Translations under genes and position numbers: made by a program
Source of the DNA: Pichia kudriavzevii
Lineage: Eukaryota > Ascomycota > Pichiomycetes > Pichiales > Pichiaceae
DNA length: 64,000 nt
Assembly (NCBI RefSeq): GCF_003054445.1
Contig: NC_042507.1
Coordinates: 1,798,001-1,862,000, forward strand
Direction: 5' to 3'
The notes under the pieces: model-generated
Databases searched by the model: none
What the model saw: the letters and a program-made list of their open reading frames with translations, nothing else
What the model was told of the DNA's origin: nothing
Shown here: positions 55,676-64,000 of the stretch, piece by piece
How positions within the stretch are numbered: the first letter of the stretch is position 1
Layout: the number at the start of each line of letters is the position of its first letter

Positions 55676-57763
55676 ATGGCACTACCATCAAAGCTGTTGC
55701 TTGCGCTTCCTGCTTCTAGCAGATGCATATCACCTATTGCCTACAGGTCTTTACTAAGAAGTCCCCATCTTTATAGATCTATCTTGAAATCGCAAATCAG
55801 TTTGGGAAACAGGAGATTATATGCCACTACTCCTCCATCAACACAAGACTTGGCAGCTTTAGAGAGGGACGCCAATGATAATTTGCAGAACCCGGCTCTG
55901 CAATCTGCATTTTACAGGTCTCTTTTAGACGCATCTTATCCACATATTGTTGTTTCTAGATACGAAACTCCAGGGATATCCACCGATAACGACTGTGCTA
56001 GTCTCTATTTGGAGGCTTTGTTGAGGATGGGCAACAAGGAAAAGGCCGAGTCTGTTGCAAAGTCTTTGAACATACCATTACCTGATTTGAACAAATCCCA
56101 ACCTAATGCAAACGGTGGTGAAAATGCAAATATTAATAACCCATTCACCCAAACGGGCACGAAAGCTCAGCCAATACATGTCATTGTGACAGAAACATAT
56201 TGGATGTCCATCTCTAAATGGATCAAATGGTTAATTCCACTTGGTTTAGTCTCTTATGCTGCCTATTACGGCTTCAATGTCTTATTAGAAAATGGCTCTA
56301 TTGTTAAAGGTGCATCCGGTGATGATAAGTCGGTCGAAGTTACTGATTCCGATGTTCGGTTTAGTGACTGTAAAGGTGTCGACGAAGCAAAGGCTGAACT
56401 TGAAGAAGTTGTTGATTTCCTAAAAGACCCATCCAAGTATGTCAGTTTAGGTGCCGAGTTACCAAAGGGTGTCCTTCTTACTGGTCCACCCGGTACTGGT
56501 AAAACATTGTTAGCTAGAGCTACGGCTGGTGAGGCTGGTGTCCCATTCTTCTTTATGTCTGGTTCTGAATTCGATGAATTATACGTTGGCGTGGGTGCTA
56601 AAAGAGTCAGAGAATTGTTTCAGAAGGCCAGAGCAAGAGCTCCTGCCATTGTTTTCATTGATGAATTAGATGCTATTGGAGGTAAGAGGAAATCAAAAGA
56701 CCAAGCTTATGCTAAACAAACCTTAAATCAATTGCTAGTGGAATTGGACGGATTTTCTCAATCCGAAGGCATCATTATTTTAGGTGCAACTAATTTCCCA
56801 GATTCTTTAGATAAAGCATTGACTAGACCTGGTAGATTTGATAAACTGGTTCCAGTCGAACTACCTGATGTTCGTGGTAGAATTGAAATTTTGAAGCATC
56901 ACTTAAAAAAAATATCTCTTTCTAAGGATGTTGATCCTTCTGTTATTGCAAGACAAACCACTGGTATGTCGGGTGCAGCTTTAAAGAACTTGGTGAATCA
57001 AGCTGCGCTTCATGCTGCCCAGAATAATGCATTAAGCGTTAACATGAGCGATTTAGAATGGGCAAAGGATAAGGTATTGATGGGTGGTGAAAGGAAAACA
57101 ATGGTTATGACAGAAGAAACCCGCCGGAATACCGCCTATCATGAGGCTGGCCATGCTATAGCTGCAATGTTTACTCCAGGGGCCACTCCTCTTTATAAGG
57201 CAACTATTCTACCTAGGGGTAGGGCTTTAGGTGTTACTTTCCAATTACCAGAAATGGACAAGCATGACATCACTAAACAAGAATGCTTTGCTAGACTGGA
57301 TGTTTGTATGGGTGGTAAAATCGCCGAAGAAATGTTGTATGGACCAAACAATGTTACATCGGGTTGTTCTTCCGACTTATCAAGTGCAACTGGTATGGCA
57401 AGAGCAATGGTTACCTCCTATGGTATGAGCGATAAAGTTGGACCTGTTAAGTTGTCCGATAAATGGGAAACATGGTCAGGAAAATTAAGAGACTTGGCTG
57501 ATGAAGAAACTAGAGATTACTTGGTTGAATCCGAAAAGCGTTGCAGAAACCTGTTGCAAAGCAAACGGATGGAACTAAAGAGATTGGCTGAGGGTTTATT
57601 AGAATATGAAACCTTGAACAAAGATGAGATTGAAAAGGTGGTTCGTGGCGAAACACTCAATAAAGTAAGGGTAGTTTCAAATAAAATCATCAAGGGACCT
57701 ACAACCAGGCAGGAATTTGATATCGCTTCGGATTCTCCTCAACCACTCAACAAAAATATTTGA
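55676..57763 (+). CDS. YME1: mitochondrial i-AAA protease
   Basis: The 695-residue protein has a mitochondrial presequence (Arg/Ser-rich, about 1-50), an N-terminal helical region, and one membrane helix (about 182-200, WIKWLIPLGLVSYAAYYGF). The AAA domain follows: Walker A GPPGTGKT at 270-277, Walker B IVFIDELDAIGG, and the second region of homology with TRPGRFD. The M41 zinc protease has HEAGH at 489-493. It degrades unfolded inner-membrane and intermembrane-space proteins. Single membrane helix and order match S. cerevisiae Yme1 (747) rather than the m-AAA pair. It is intact. Confidence 0.95.
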   Translation: MALPSKLLLALPASSRCISPIAYRSLLRSPHLYRSILKSQISLGNRRLYATTPPSTQDLAALERDANDNLQNPALQSAFYRSLLDASYPHIVVSRYETPGISTDNDCASLYLEALLRMGNKEKAESVAKSLNIPLPDLNKSQPNANGGENANINNPFTQTGTKAQPIHVIVTETYWMSISKWIKWLIPLGLVSYAAYYGFNVLLENGSIVKGASGDDKSVEVTDSDVRFSDCKGVDEAKAELEEVVDFLKDPSKYVSLGAELPKGVLLTGPPGTGKTLLARATAGEAGVPFFFMSGSEFDELYVGVGAKRVRELFQKARARAPAIVFIDELDAIGGKRKSKDQAYAKQTLNQLLVELDGFSQSEGIIILGATNFPDSLDKALTRPGRFDKLVPVELPDVRGRIEILKHHLKKISLSKDVDPSVIARQTTGMSGAALKNLVNQAALHAAQNNALSVNMSDLEWAKDKVLMGGERKTMVMTEETRRNTAYHEAGHAIAAMFTPGATPLYKATILPRGRALGVTFQLPEMDKHDITKQECFARLDVCMGGKIAEEMLYGPNNVTSGCSSDLSSATGMARAMVTSYGMSDKVGPVKLSDKWETWSGKLRDLADEETRDYLVESEKRCRNLLQSKRMELKRLAEGLLEYETLNKDEIEKVVRGETLNKVRVVSNKIIKGPTTRQEFDIASDSPQPLNKNI

Positions 57764-57931
57764 ATGCTAAAAGACAGTGTAATTTTTTTACTTCAACTTG
57801 TTATATAGCTTACTCACATTGTATGTACTTTCAAATTACTTAAAGGCATTAATAAAATTTAAGAGCCAAAAGAACTTTATAGATGAGCATTCATAAACGG
57901 GACCGCAAAAGTTATAAGTATAGCGTCTGAA

Positions 57932-58458
57932 CTATTGTGTAAAGGGGAAAGAAGAAGCCAGAGAACCATGAGCTGATGCATTGGTCTTTTGTCTCTTAAA
58001 TTTTCCAGAGTCAAGGCTATCACTTTCAATATCGTCGCCGTCAACATCACTGAATTCCATGTTCTCGTCAATGTCCTCGCTGAAAGCACCTTCATCTTGT
58101 ACACCTTCTACTTCATCATCCGAATTTTCAATTGGATCATTCTCATCTTCACCCCCTTGATCACTCTTGCCTTCACTCTCGCCTTCACTATTATTGATTA
58201 GCTTTCTCTTCTTTGGTTTATTTTGTAAATCGGTAAGCTTCAGCTGTTTTAAAGGCTTTTTGGTTTGTTCTTTGATGTCTACAACAACGCCAACAGCATT
58301 CAACAAATCCTGAAATTGGGTTCCTAAGACACCTGAGTTTTTGGATATACGATCCATAACCTTCTTATTCTCCTCGGCCTCAGGAATAATTTCTAACTTA
58401 CAAACTAATAGCAATTTGGAGGCTAATTCACATAGTAGATAAAGATAATGATATTTTT

Positions 58459-58490
<32 letters not shown>

Positions 58491-61414
58491 GTTATATTCA
58501 CTTTGTAACTTGAAAAGTTTATGTCTTCCTTTTCATCCCTTTCTAATTGATCTTCTTGCCCCATTAATTCTGCATATTGGTACTCCCTGATGCAAAATAA
58601 TTTCAATATATTAACAACGGAACTTCTGGAAATGAATTTATGAAGTAATTCACTCCCACTTCCATATTCTGATTTAAAGGCGGTTATCGTAAGAGCATTT
58701 TCAAGATATGTTGTTGTTAGCATTTGTAGCTGCAAAAGAGGTAGGTTGAAAGAAACCGAATGAGACAAATGTTTTTGCACATCATTTATAGTGTCAAAAA
58801 TGAAAGCAGAATCATCGAGTTTGTGTGTGACAATTCTATATAAGGAAACATTAGTGAATTTTCTAACGATCTCTAAAACACAGCTCAAACTTGTAACATC
58901 ACTTGTGTCGATGTCAAATTCAGAAGGGGCAGTAGCTATTGCAGAGTGAAGAGATCTAATGTATTTAGGAGTAATTCGAGCAAGCTCTTTGATAACTTTA
59001 TTGGAAATAAAATCGCAATGCAGAAGAATGTATAGTTTATTAGTTGCTTCAAGGATGCCTTCTTTAGATTCAATCTTATTGTTCAGATTAATGGTGGATT
59101 CTGTTAAAACGGAGTCAACTTGTGGTACCAAATCAAACTCATCAATATTGCATGCTTTAAATAGTTCAATGTATTGGTAAGTTGCGGATTCAAAGTACTC
59201 GGTATCTTTTTTATCAATTCTTGCGAGCGGGAAGTTGATCACTGAAAAATATCTGAATAATTGCACCATCGTGTCCTTCAAAGCGTGTAGTCCAGCATTT
59301 TTTGACTGTATCAATTTAATAGATGTATGGATTATTGTATTTATTTTTGCAATATCATCATGAAAATAGTAGCAAATATCCGATATTTTTGTGTAAAATT
59401 TGGATAAAAAGAACAAACCATCGTTGTCCTCTTTTTTCAGCCTTGTATGTGGAATTAGAACTTTATAGAACTGATTGTCAGGACTGGAATAAATTATCGA
59501 CGCAGCACCAATTAACTGAAGTAGTAGTAATTGAAGCTTGGGATCCAGTTCTAGGGTTGCCAATACACCTGTAGGAACATCAAATGCAGTGAAATCATAA
59601 GTGATATAATTTAATAGAAGTTCAAAGTTTTCATTATTTCCGTTATATCTTCTCAATTGATAGATATACTGAAATACGATATTCATTTTCTCTATCTTCG
59701 AATTTTCCTCCCGCTGCTTGTGGCCCTTTTTAGCGTAATTTATTGAGTAATATTCAAAAGAATCTTTGATAACTTTCAGTAGGGTGTTGAATGATACTAC
59801 AATTTGGAGGTCAAAGGGCAACTTATTGGATAGCTCTTCTAGTGTAATTTCATCATGCTCCAAAATTTCTAAAGTCATTACCTTTTCCACTCGGGATACA
59901 AATTTAGCTAATTCCTTCATGAATTTGCCTGGATTCAACTTCGAACCAGTTGGATAAATTTGATCCTCGTTGTCAAGGAAAATTAAGGAAGTGATTTTAA
60001 TATTATCATCTTCTTCCAAATATCCTTTATCACTGATTTCATTCATTAGTTGTAAACAATTAAGTCTTGCATTAAAATCTGTTTCATAAATTACAATTTC
60101 AATCAATTTGTGTTTGAAATATGACGTGAATTGACGTAACGCAGAAACTGTGACCCTCCTCTTATAAAGTTTTGTAAGAACTTTAAAAATTTCAGATCTT
60201 ATGCTTGCCTCTTGGTCTGTTAAAAGCCAACCGAGATACCTCAGAAATGAACTTTCGAGGAACATTTCAGGGTATATATCCATCCATTCACCTAAATAAT
60301 CGACACATTTAAGTCTTATTTCTGGCGCAACATCCCTATACCTATGTACAAACAAAGTATTGAAGAAATCATTGATGATGTTATCAACGATTTTCTTTTG
60401 CTTTTTGTACATTTCAACGTTATTTTCAATAACTCTTATCCTCTCATTTGCGGACTCGACCTGTCTCTTTGCTTGTCTATTGCCTTTCTTTTCGATCAAA
60501 GCTCTTAGAGTATCATTTTCTTTTCTCAATTGCCTTATAAATTTGTCAATGAATGTTGACAAGTTCACCGATAGTTTACAAAGAACATTCTGCATGTCTA
60601 AACCGAAAACTGTAGATACATATCTTAAAGCCCTAACATTCGATGTGGACATGGCACCTAACCATTCGAGTAATAGCTCAATAAATTGGTCATCGTCCTC
60701 ATATAGAATACCTGTTTGACCAGCTATAAGAATTATTGATGAAATGAAATCCAAGGCATTAGATGGATAATTCTTCCATTCCTTATTATTGCTTGCAACA
60801 GGAGTATACATCATTGGGAATTCATGATATTTTTGCCTTGCAAACATTCTCTGTAACTCATTGACCGTATCCTTTGCGTTTTCTGTATTTGTGACATCAT
60901 GACGACTCAATTGAACAATACAACCTGATGATCTTAGAATTAGATTAAGGAAATCCTTCAAAGCTTCGAATTTCGTGTTTAAATCATCAGTGGTGAAATC
61001 TTCATACCACGACTGTGCAGTTTCCATTGCAAGGTAATCCTCCGAACACATTGCTTCAAATAGTGGGTTTTCGACATAATTCTCAATATCATCAATATTA
61101 GAGACAAAAGTGTTATTTTTATTGGTGATTGAGGAAAGTTTACCACGTCTCGTTCTTTTTGTCAATGTTTTCCTCTTCCGTTGCCTAGACCTCCTATTTG
61201 GAGCATATACATCATCGTCGTCGTCGTCGTCGTCACCGTCATCTAAACTTTCAGAGTCGCTGTTCCTGTATTTTGTGGTGGATGGTTTGTGCTTCTCGTC
61301 GGTGATAACATAATCATCGTCTGAATTGTTATCTACTAAATCAATTGACGCGTCGTAATTGACGGCATGTTGTTTTCTTACAGACCCTCTGGTTTTTCTC
61401 ATTGTAGAGACCAT
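57932..61414 (-). CDS. IRR1: cohesin subunit Irr1/Scc3 (STAG/SA)
   Basis: The 1,160-residue protein matches Scc3/SA in length and layout. The N-terminus is charged, with an Asp-rich run (about 61-70), and a STAG-type region follows with WLGAMSTSNVRALRYVSTVFGLDMQ near 255. The SCD-like block VHRYRDVAPEIRLKCVDYLGEWMDIYPEMFLESSFLRYLGWLLTD is written out only in pieces here: it starts VHRYRDVAPEIR near 352 and ends RYLGWLLTD near 395. The acidic C-terminus includes a Glu run coded by a CTT repeat on the + strand (58464-58490). Scc3 binds Scc1 and loads cohesin onto DNA. An ACGCGT (MCB) site lies 144 bp upstream of the start. Confidence 0.9.
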
Positions 61415-61730
61415 ATAGTGGAAAAAAGGTATTATTTACTGGTTGTCACTGAATAAAATGACGTACCGCAGTCTAGAAATAACGAACAGTACTTTAAATT
61501 ACCATATTTGAGCATGGAGGAAATGTTGGAAACAGAACTTGATTTTGCCTGCAATTTACGCGTCGCTAAAAAAAAGTACATTGAGGAACGCTGCTTTAAA
61601 AGTATCGGCCATATTAAACGTGAAACAAGTTTAATAAATAACTATAACATGTAAACAAATAAACATTAATAAATAAGGAGGAATGGAATGTCAAGAAAGT
61701 TCAAATAGGGGCTATTATCTTATCTTACAT
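61415..61730. promoter_or_regulatory. IRR1 upstream region with MCB site
   Basis: 316 bp between two minus-strand genes. ACGCGT at 61558-61563 is the MluI cell-cycle box bound by MBF at G1/S. Its position about 144 bp before a cohesin gene is plausible for S-phase expression. The ATP16 terminator region is AT-rich (61640-61680). Confidence 0.5.
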
Positions 61731-62702
61731 TTAGTTTAAAGCAGTAGATAAAGCTTCTAAGACTTCAACTTCGATAGATGCTTCTGCAGCAGCTAATTCG
61801 TCAGAAGAATCAGCCTTCTTTTGTGCTTCTGCTAATAAAGTCTTAACAGTAGATGGTTCGAAAGAGTCTAATGGGAAAGCTTCGACAGAAGTGATAGCAA
61901 TCTTAGACTCTGGTAAGACAGAAACAAAGCCACCAGAAACAAAGAACTTAGAAGAGTTGGAACCTTCTAAGACTTCAACAACACCTGGCTTTAATTGTTC
62001 AACAATTGGAACGTGATTAGCTAAGATACCCATTTGACCGGAAACAGCTGGAACATTAACTTGGGTGACTTCCTTGTTAATGAAAATAGTCTGTAAAAAA
62101 ATTAGACAAGAAAACGAGTTAGTAATATGAACATCAAAGCTAGATTTGGAGAATCGAGCCAATCCTTTTGCTTAAAAGAAGAAGAGTGGTAGTATCAAGT
62201 AACAGAAAGCCAATGTATCAATGTACGATGCAATATGAATAATCTTCTTTTTTTTTGATTAGTCGATTGAAGCCATTTTCTTTCTTCTACTTATAACTCG
62301 TGAAAATAAACGAAAAAGCACCTTGGAATTCACGATAAAAGTTGCAATGCATTTAAATTGAATAAAACTATTGTGTCGATAGATAACCTCTACTAACACT
62401 GGGCGCCTGATCAGTTTCCAATGGATGTTTTTTATCGTATTTTTTTGGTTTACTTTGCACTTCTACTATTAGCGTAACTATCAGAACTGGAAATTAAGGA
62501 AAGGCTACGCTTCTTGGAATGTCCTGCAAACCATAATGTCATCAAGTGGATCTATAGGATTTTCTCCTGATTGAGTCAATCAAATACATACGTCGTGAGG
62601 CATGGAGAAGGATAACTTCAAGCTCTCTGCAGCTTCTGCATAGGTTCTAACACCGGCTAATCTGTTGATCTTGGTGACAGTTCTTAGGGATTGTCTGAAC
62701 AT
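61731..62702 (-). CDS. ATP16: mitochondrial F1 ATP synthase delta subunit, one intron
   Basis: Exon 1 is 62702-62592 (37 codons) and exon 2 is 62090-61731, giving 156 residues. Exon 1 encodes a presequence (MFRQSLRTVTKINRLAGVRTYAEAAE) and the first strand (LKLSFSMPHD). Exon 2 encodes EVTQVNVPAVSGQMGILANHVPIVEQLKPGVVEVLEGSNS and the helical C-terminus ending VEVLEALSTALN. Together they match S. cerevisiae Atp16 (160 residues), part of the central stalk of complex V (bacterial epsilon). Reading exon 2 alone back to its first upstream ATG gives a 143-residue frame with a false N-terminus from intron sequence. The S. cerevisiae gene has no intron, as far as I recall. Confidence 0.93.
62091..62591 (-). 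other. ATP16 intron (501 nt)
   Basis: On the minus strand the donor is GTATGT (62591-62586), the branch site is an exact TACTAAC (62124-62118), and the acceptor is ACAG with AG at 62092-62091 after a T-run. Phase 0. The length is at the upper range for yeasts; I found no convincing snoRNA inside. Confidence 0.93.
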
Positions 62703-63123
62703 TGTGAGTCTGTGATGTTTGGAGGTCAGTAGATTGGGGGTAATGTTGGTTCTCCTCAAGATACTTTACCAAGGCTCCCTTTCTCTTAGTGCCACCAACG
62801 ATGGAAGGCACCTTCTCAGAGTCTGAGTGAGCGCGAAACTGGATTGGCCAACAAATGCACAAATGTCACGGCCATGCACAATAGAAACAGGAAATGCATG
62901 ACAGTTATGCCAAGGTTGTAATTTTGCCACTTTTTGTTTCTCTAATAATAGTCGCGTCGGTGATCATTTTTTGCAAAAATAGATAACATTTGGAGGCTCA
63001 TTTTGAGAAAAAAAAAATGTAGAGAGGCACATGAAACGATGATGAAAGCAACGAGCTCTTCAACACAGGAGGAGAGACTGGCTAGCAATAGGACAGTCTT
63101 CTGCAAAACACACATCACACACA
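62703..63123. promoter_or_regulatory. divergent promoter ATP16 / MED2-like gene
   Basis: 421 bp. ATTGG at 62843-62847 (on the + strand, CCAAT toward ATP16) is a candidate HAP site. No gene is seen; short minus-strand frames in the region have no resemblance to known proteins. Confidence 0.4.
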
Positions 63124-64000
63124 ATGAACAACCCGTTAGAGACGGCTATGGATAACATTTTTATCAGCTCGGCGAACATATTGGATACGCTTACGTACCG
63201 GCTTTCCTCGACTGCCACCAGCGTTGCAGTTCCAAATAATAATGACACCTTGATTGCTCCATTGGTAGAGCAACTAACGAGAGATTACAAGGTTTTCAAC
63301 CAAGTACTGGACGATTATGGCTTGGACTTACAAAACTGTAAACATATTGTTCATAGTATGAAGATGAAGGCGGAAAAGGAAAGAATAGTTAAGGAACAAC
63401 GAGAGAAGGAGAAGCTTGAAGAGCAAGAGAAACTAAAAAAGCTAAAGGAACAAGAAGAATTTGAAAAGCAAGAGAAACTTAAACTGCAGCAAGAAAAACT
63501 AAATGAACAGATCAGCGCTAATCAACCAAAGGAACTTAGAAATGAGAAAGCCAGTTCTACAAATAATGATGATTTAATGATGGATTTGGATTTAGAGAAT
63601 TTCAAATTCGACGCCTCTGATGGTGACCTTCTAGATATGGGTATGAATATAAATCTGAACTTTGGTGATGCATTGAACTTTCCACAGTCAAATCCTAGTG
63701 GTCCGCTTCAACAACAAGTCTCACCCCCACAAAAACAGCAGCTGCAGGAAACGCCGCTTCAACAGAATCAACAGAATCAACAGAATCAATACCAGCCTCA
63801 ACAGACTCAACAGACTCAACAAACTCAACAGACTCAACAGACTCAACAGACTCAATATCAACCTAAACCTCAGCAACCGCAACAGCAATCGCCAAATATG
63901 CCGCAACAATATCAACATCCATCGCAAAACGCTTCTAATGATTATCTGAACTTTGGAGAAGATGCAGAACTAGCTGATTTGAATCTTGATTTTTTGCAGA
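63124..64000 (+). CDS. Q-rich protein resembling Mediator subunit Med2, 3' end beyond window
   Basis: From the ATG at 63124, 292 codons are visible. An N-terminal helical part (MDNIFISSANILDTLTYRLSS, then VFNQVLDDYGLDLQ near residue 58) is followed by a Lys/Glu coiled stretch (about 80-125), an acidic segment (DDLMMDLDLENF), and a Gln-rich region with QTQ repeats. The last visible residues are ELADLNLDFLQ. This order (short helical head with an FxxILDDLE-like motif, charged coil, low-complexity tail, Asp/Leu/Asn end) resembles fungal Med2, a tail subunit of Mediator that receives activator signals. The match is by architecture and a few residues only, so the name is tentative. Confidence 0.5.
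   Translation, partial: MNNPLETAMDNIFISSANILDTLTYRLSSTATSVAVPNNNDTLIAPLVEQLTRDYKVFNQVLDDYGLDLQNCKHIVHSMKMKAEKERIVKEQREKEKLEEQEKLKKLKEQEEFEKQEKLKLQQEKLNEQISANQPKELRNEKASSTNNDDLMMDLDLENFKFDASDGDLLDMGMNINLNFGDALNFPQSNPSGPLQQQVSPPQKQQLQETPLQQNQQNQQNQYQPQQTQQTQQTQQTQQTQQTQYQPKPQQPQQQSPNMPQQYQHPSQNASNDYLNFGEDAELADLNLDFLQ
63760..63858 (+). repeat. 9-bp coding repeat (CAACAGACT/CAACAGAAT)
   Basis: Tandem 9-bp units encode QQN then QQT repeats in the Med2-like protein. The unit keeps the frame and is likely to vary in number. Confidence 0.85.

Noticed and set aside
62400-62545. TGATGA and CTGA on the minus strand inside the ATP16 intron, as a possible C/D snoRNA
   Set aside because: The boxes are far apart, the ends do not pair and no guide to rRNA was recognised.
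1-64000. LTR elements, virus-like elements, DNA transposons, CRISPR arrays and toxin genes
   Set aside because: No integrase, reverse transcriptase, transposase, capsid-like or Cas-like frame and no paired long terminal repeats were seen; the only long direct repeats are the tracts inside the YOR1 and GAS gene pairs.

Overview
The window looks like nuclear chromosomal DNA from a budding yeast (Saccharomycotina). It is AT-rich and gene-dense, with nearly intronless genes of clear Saccharomyces type. The two introns I found have yeast signals (GTAAGT or GTATGT donors and an exact TACTAAC branch site). CTG appears to be read as leucine: for example, it encodes the invariant Leu just after the ABC signature in both YOR1-like genes. 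That argues against the CTG-Ser and CTG-Ala clades and fits a Pichiaceae-type yeast such as Pichia/Issatchenkia. The genus is an inference and was not tested.

Layout. 0-6 kb: a 3'-truncated DJP1-type J-protein, an RraA-like protein (YER010C family), a secreted-type GH15 glucoamylase and TRM5. 6.4-16.6 kb: a cell-wall block on the + strand, with a 1,3-beta-glucan synthase (FKS family) followed by two tandem GAS1-type glucanosyltransferases. 16.8-31.4 kb: PXR1, PSE1, an unrecognised 789-residue protein, PNC1, a 384-bp (TTTTA)n microsatellite, AIM11, PPN2, MCT1 and an RDS2/ERT1 zinc-cluster regulator. 32.3-41.0 kb: two tandem YOR1-type ABC transporters that share almost identical DNA over NBD1 and the end of NBD2. 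41-50 kb: LEU5, GID8, a RAI1/DXO-family gene, OCH1, SFH1 and EFB1, whose intron carries a box C/D snoRNA that I identify as snR18/U18. 50-64 kb: an unnamed zinc-cluster regulator, ELP2, CYC1, YME1, IRR1/SCC3, ATP16 (one intron) and a 3'-truncated Q-rich protein resembling Mediator subunit Med2.

How genes relate. The FKS-GAS-GAS block holds the enzyme that makes linear beta-1,3-glucan beside two that elongate it; OCH1 (outer-chain N-mannan) lies 30 kb away. Several mitochondrial genes (MCT1, LEU5, CYC1, YME1, ATP16, AIM11) are scattered among nuclear housekeeping genes without operon-like logic. The most notable structure is recent homogenisation between tandem paralogues (YOR1 pair, GAS pair). 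I saw no transposon, LTR element, virus-like element, rRNA, CRISPR or convincing tRNA gene, and no clear evidence of a wholly new system.
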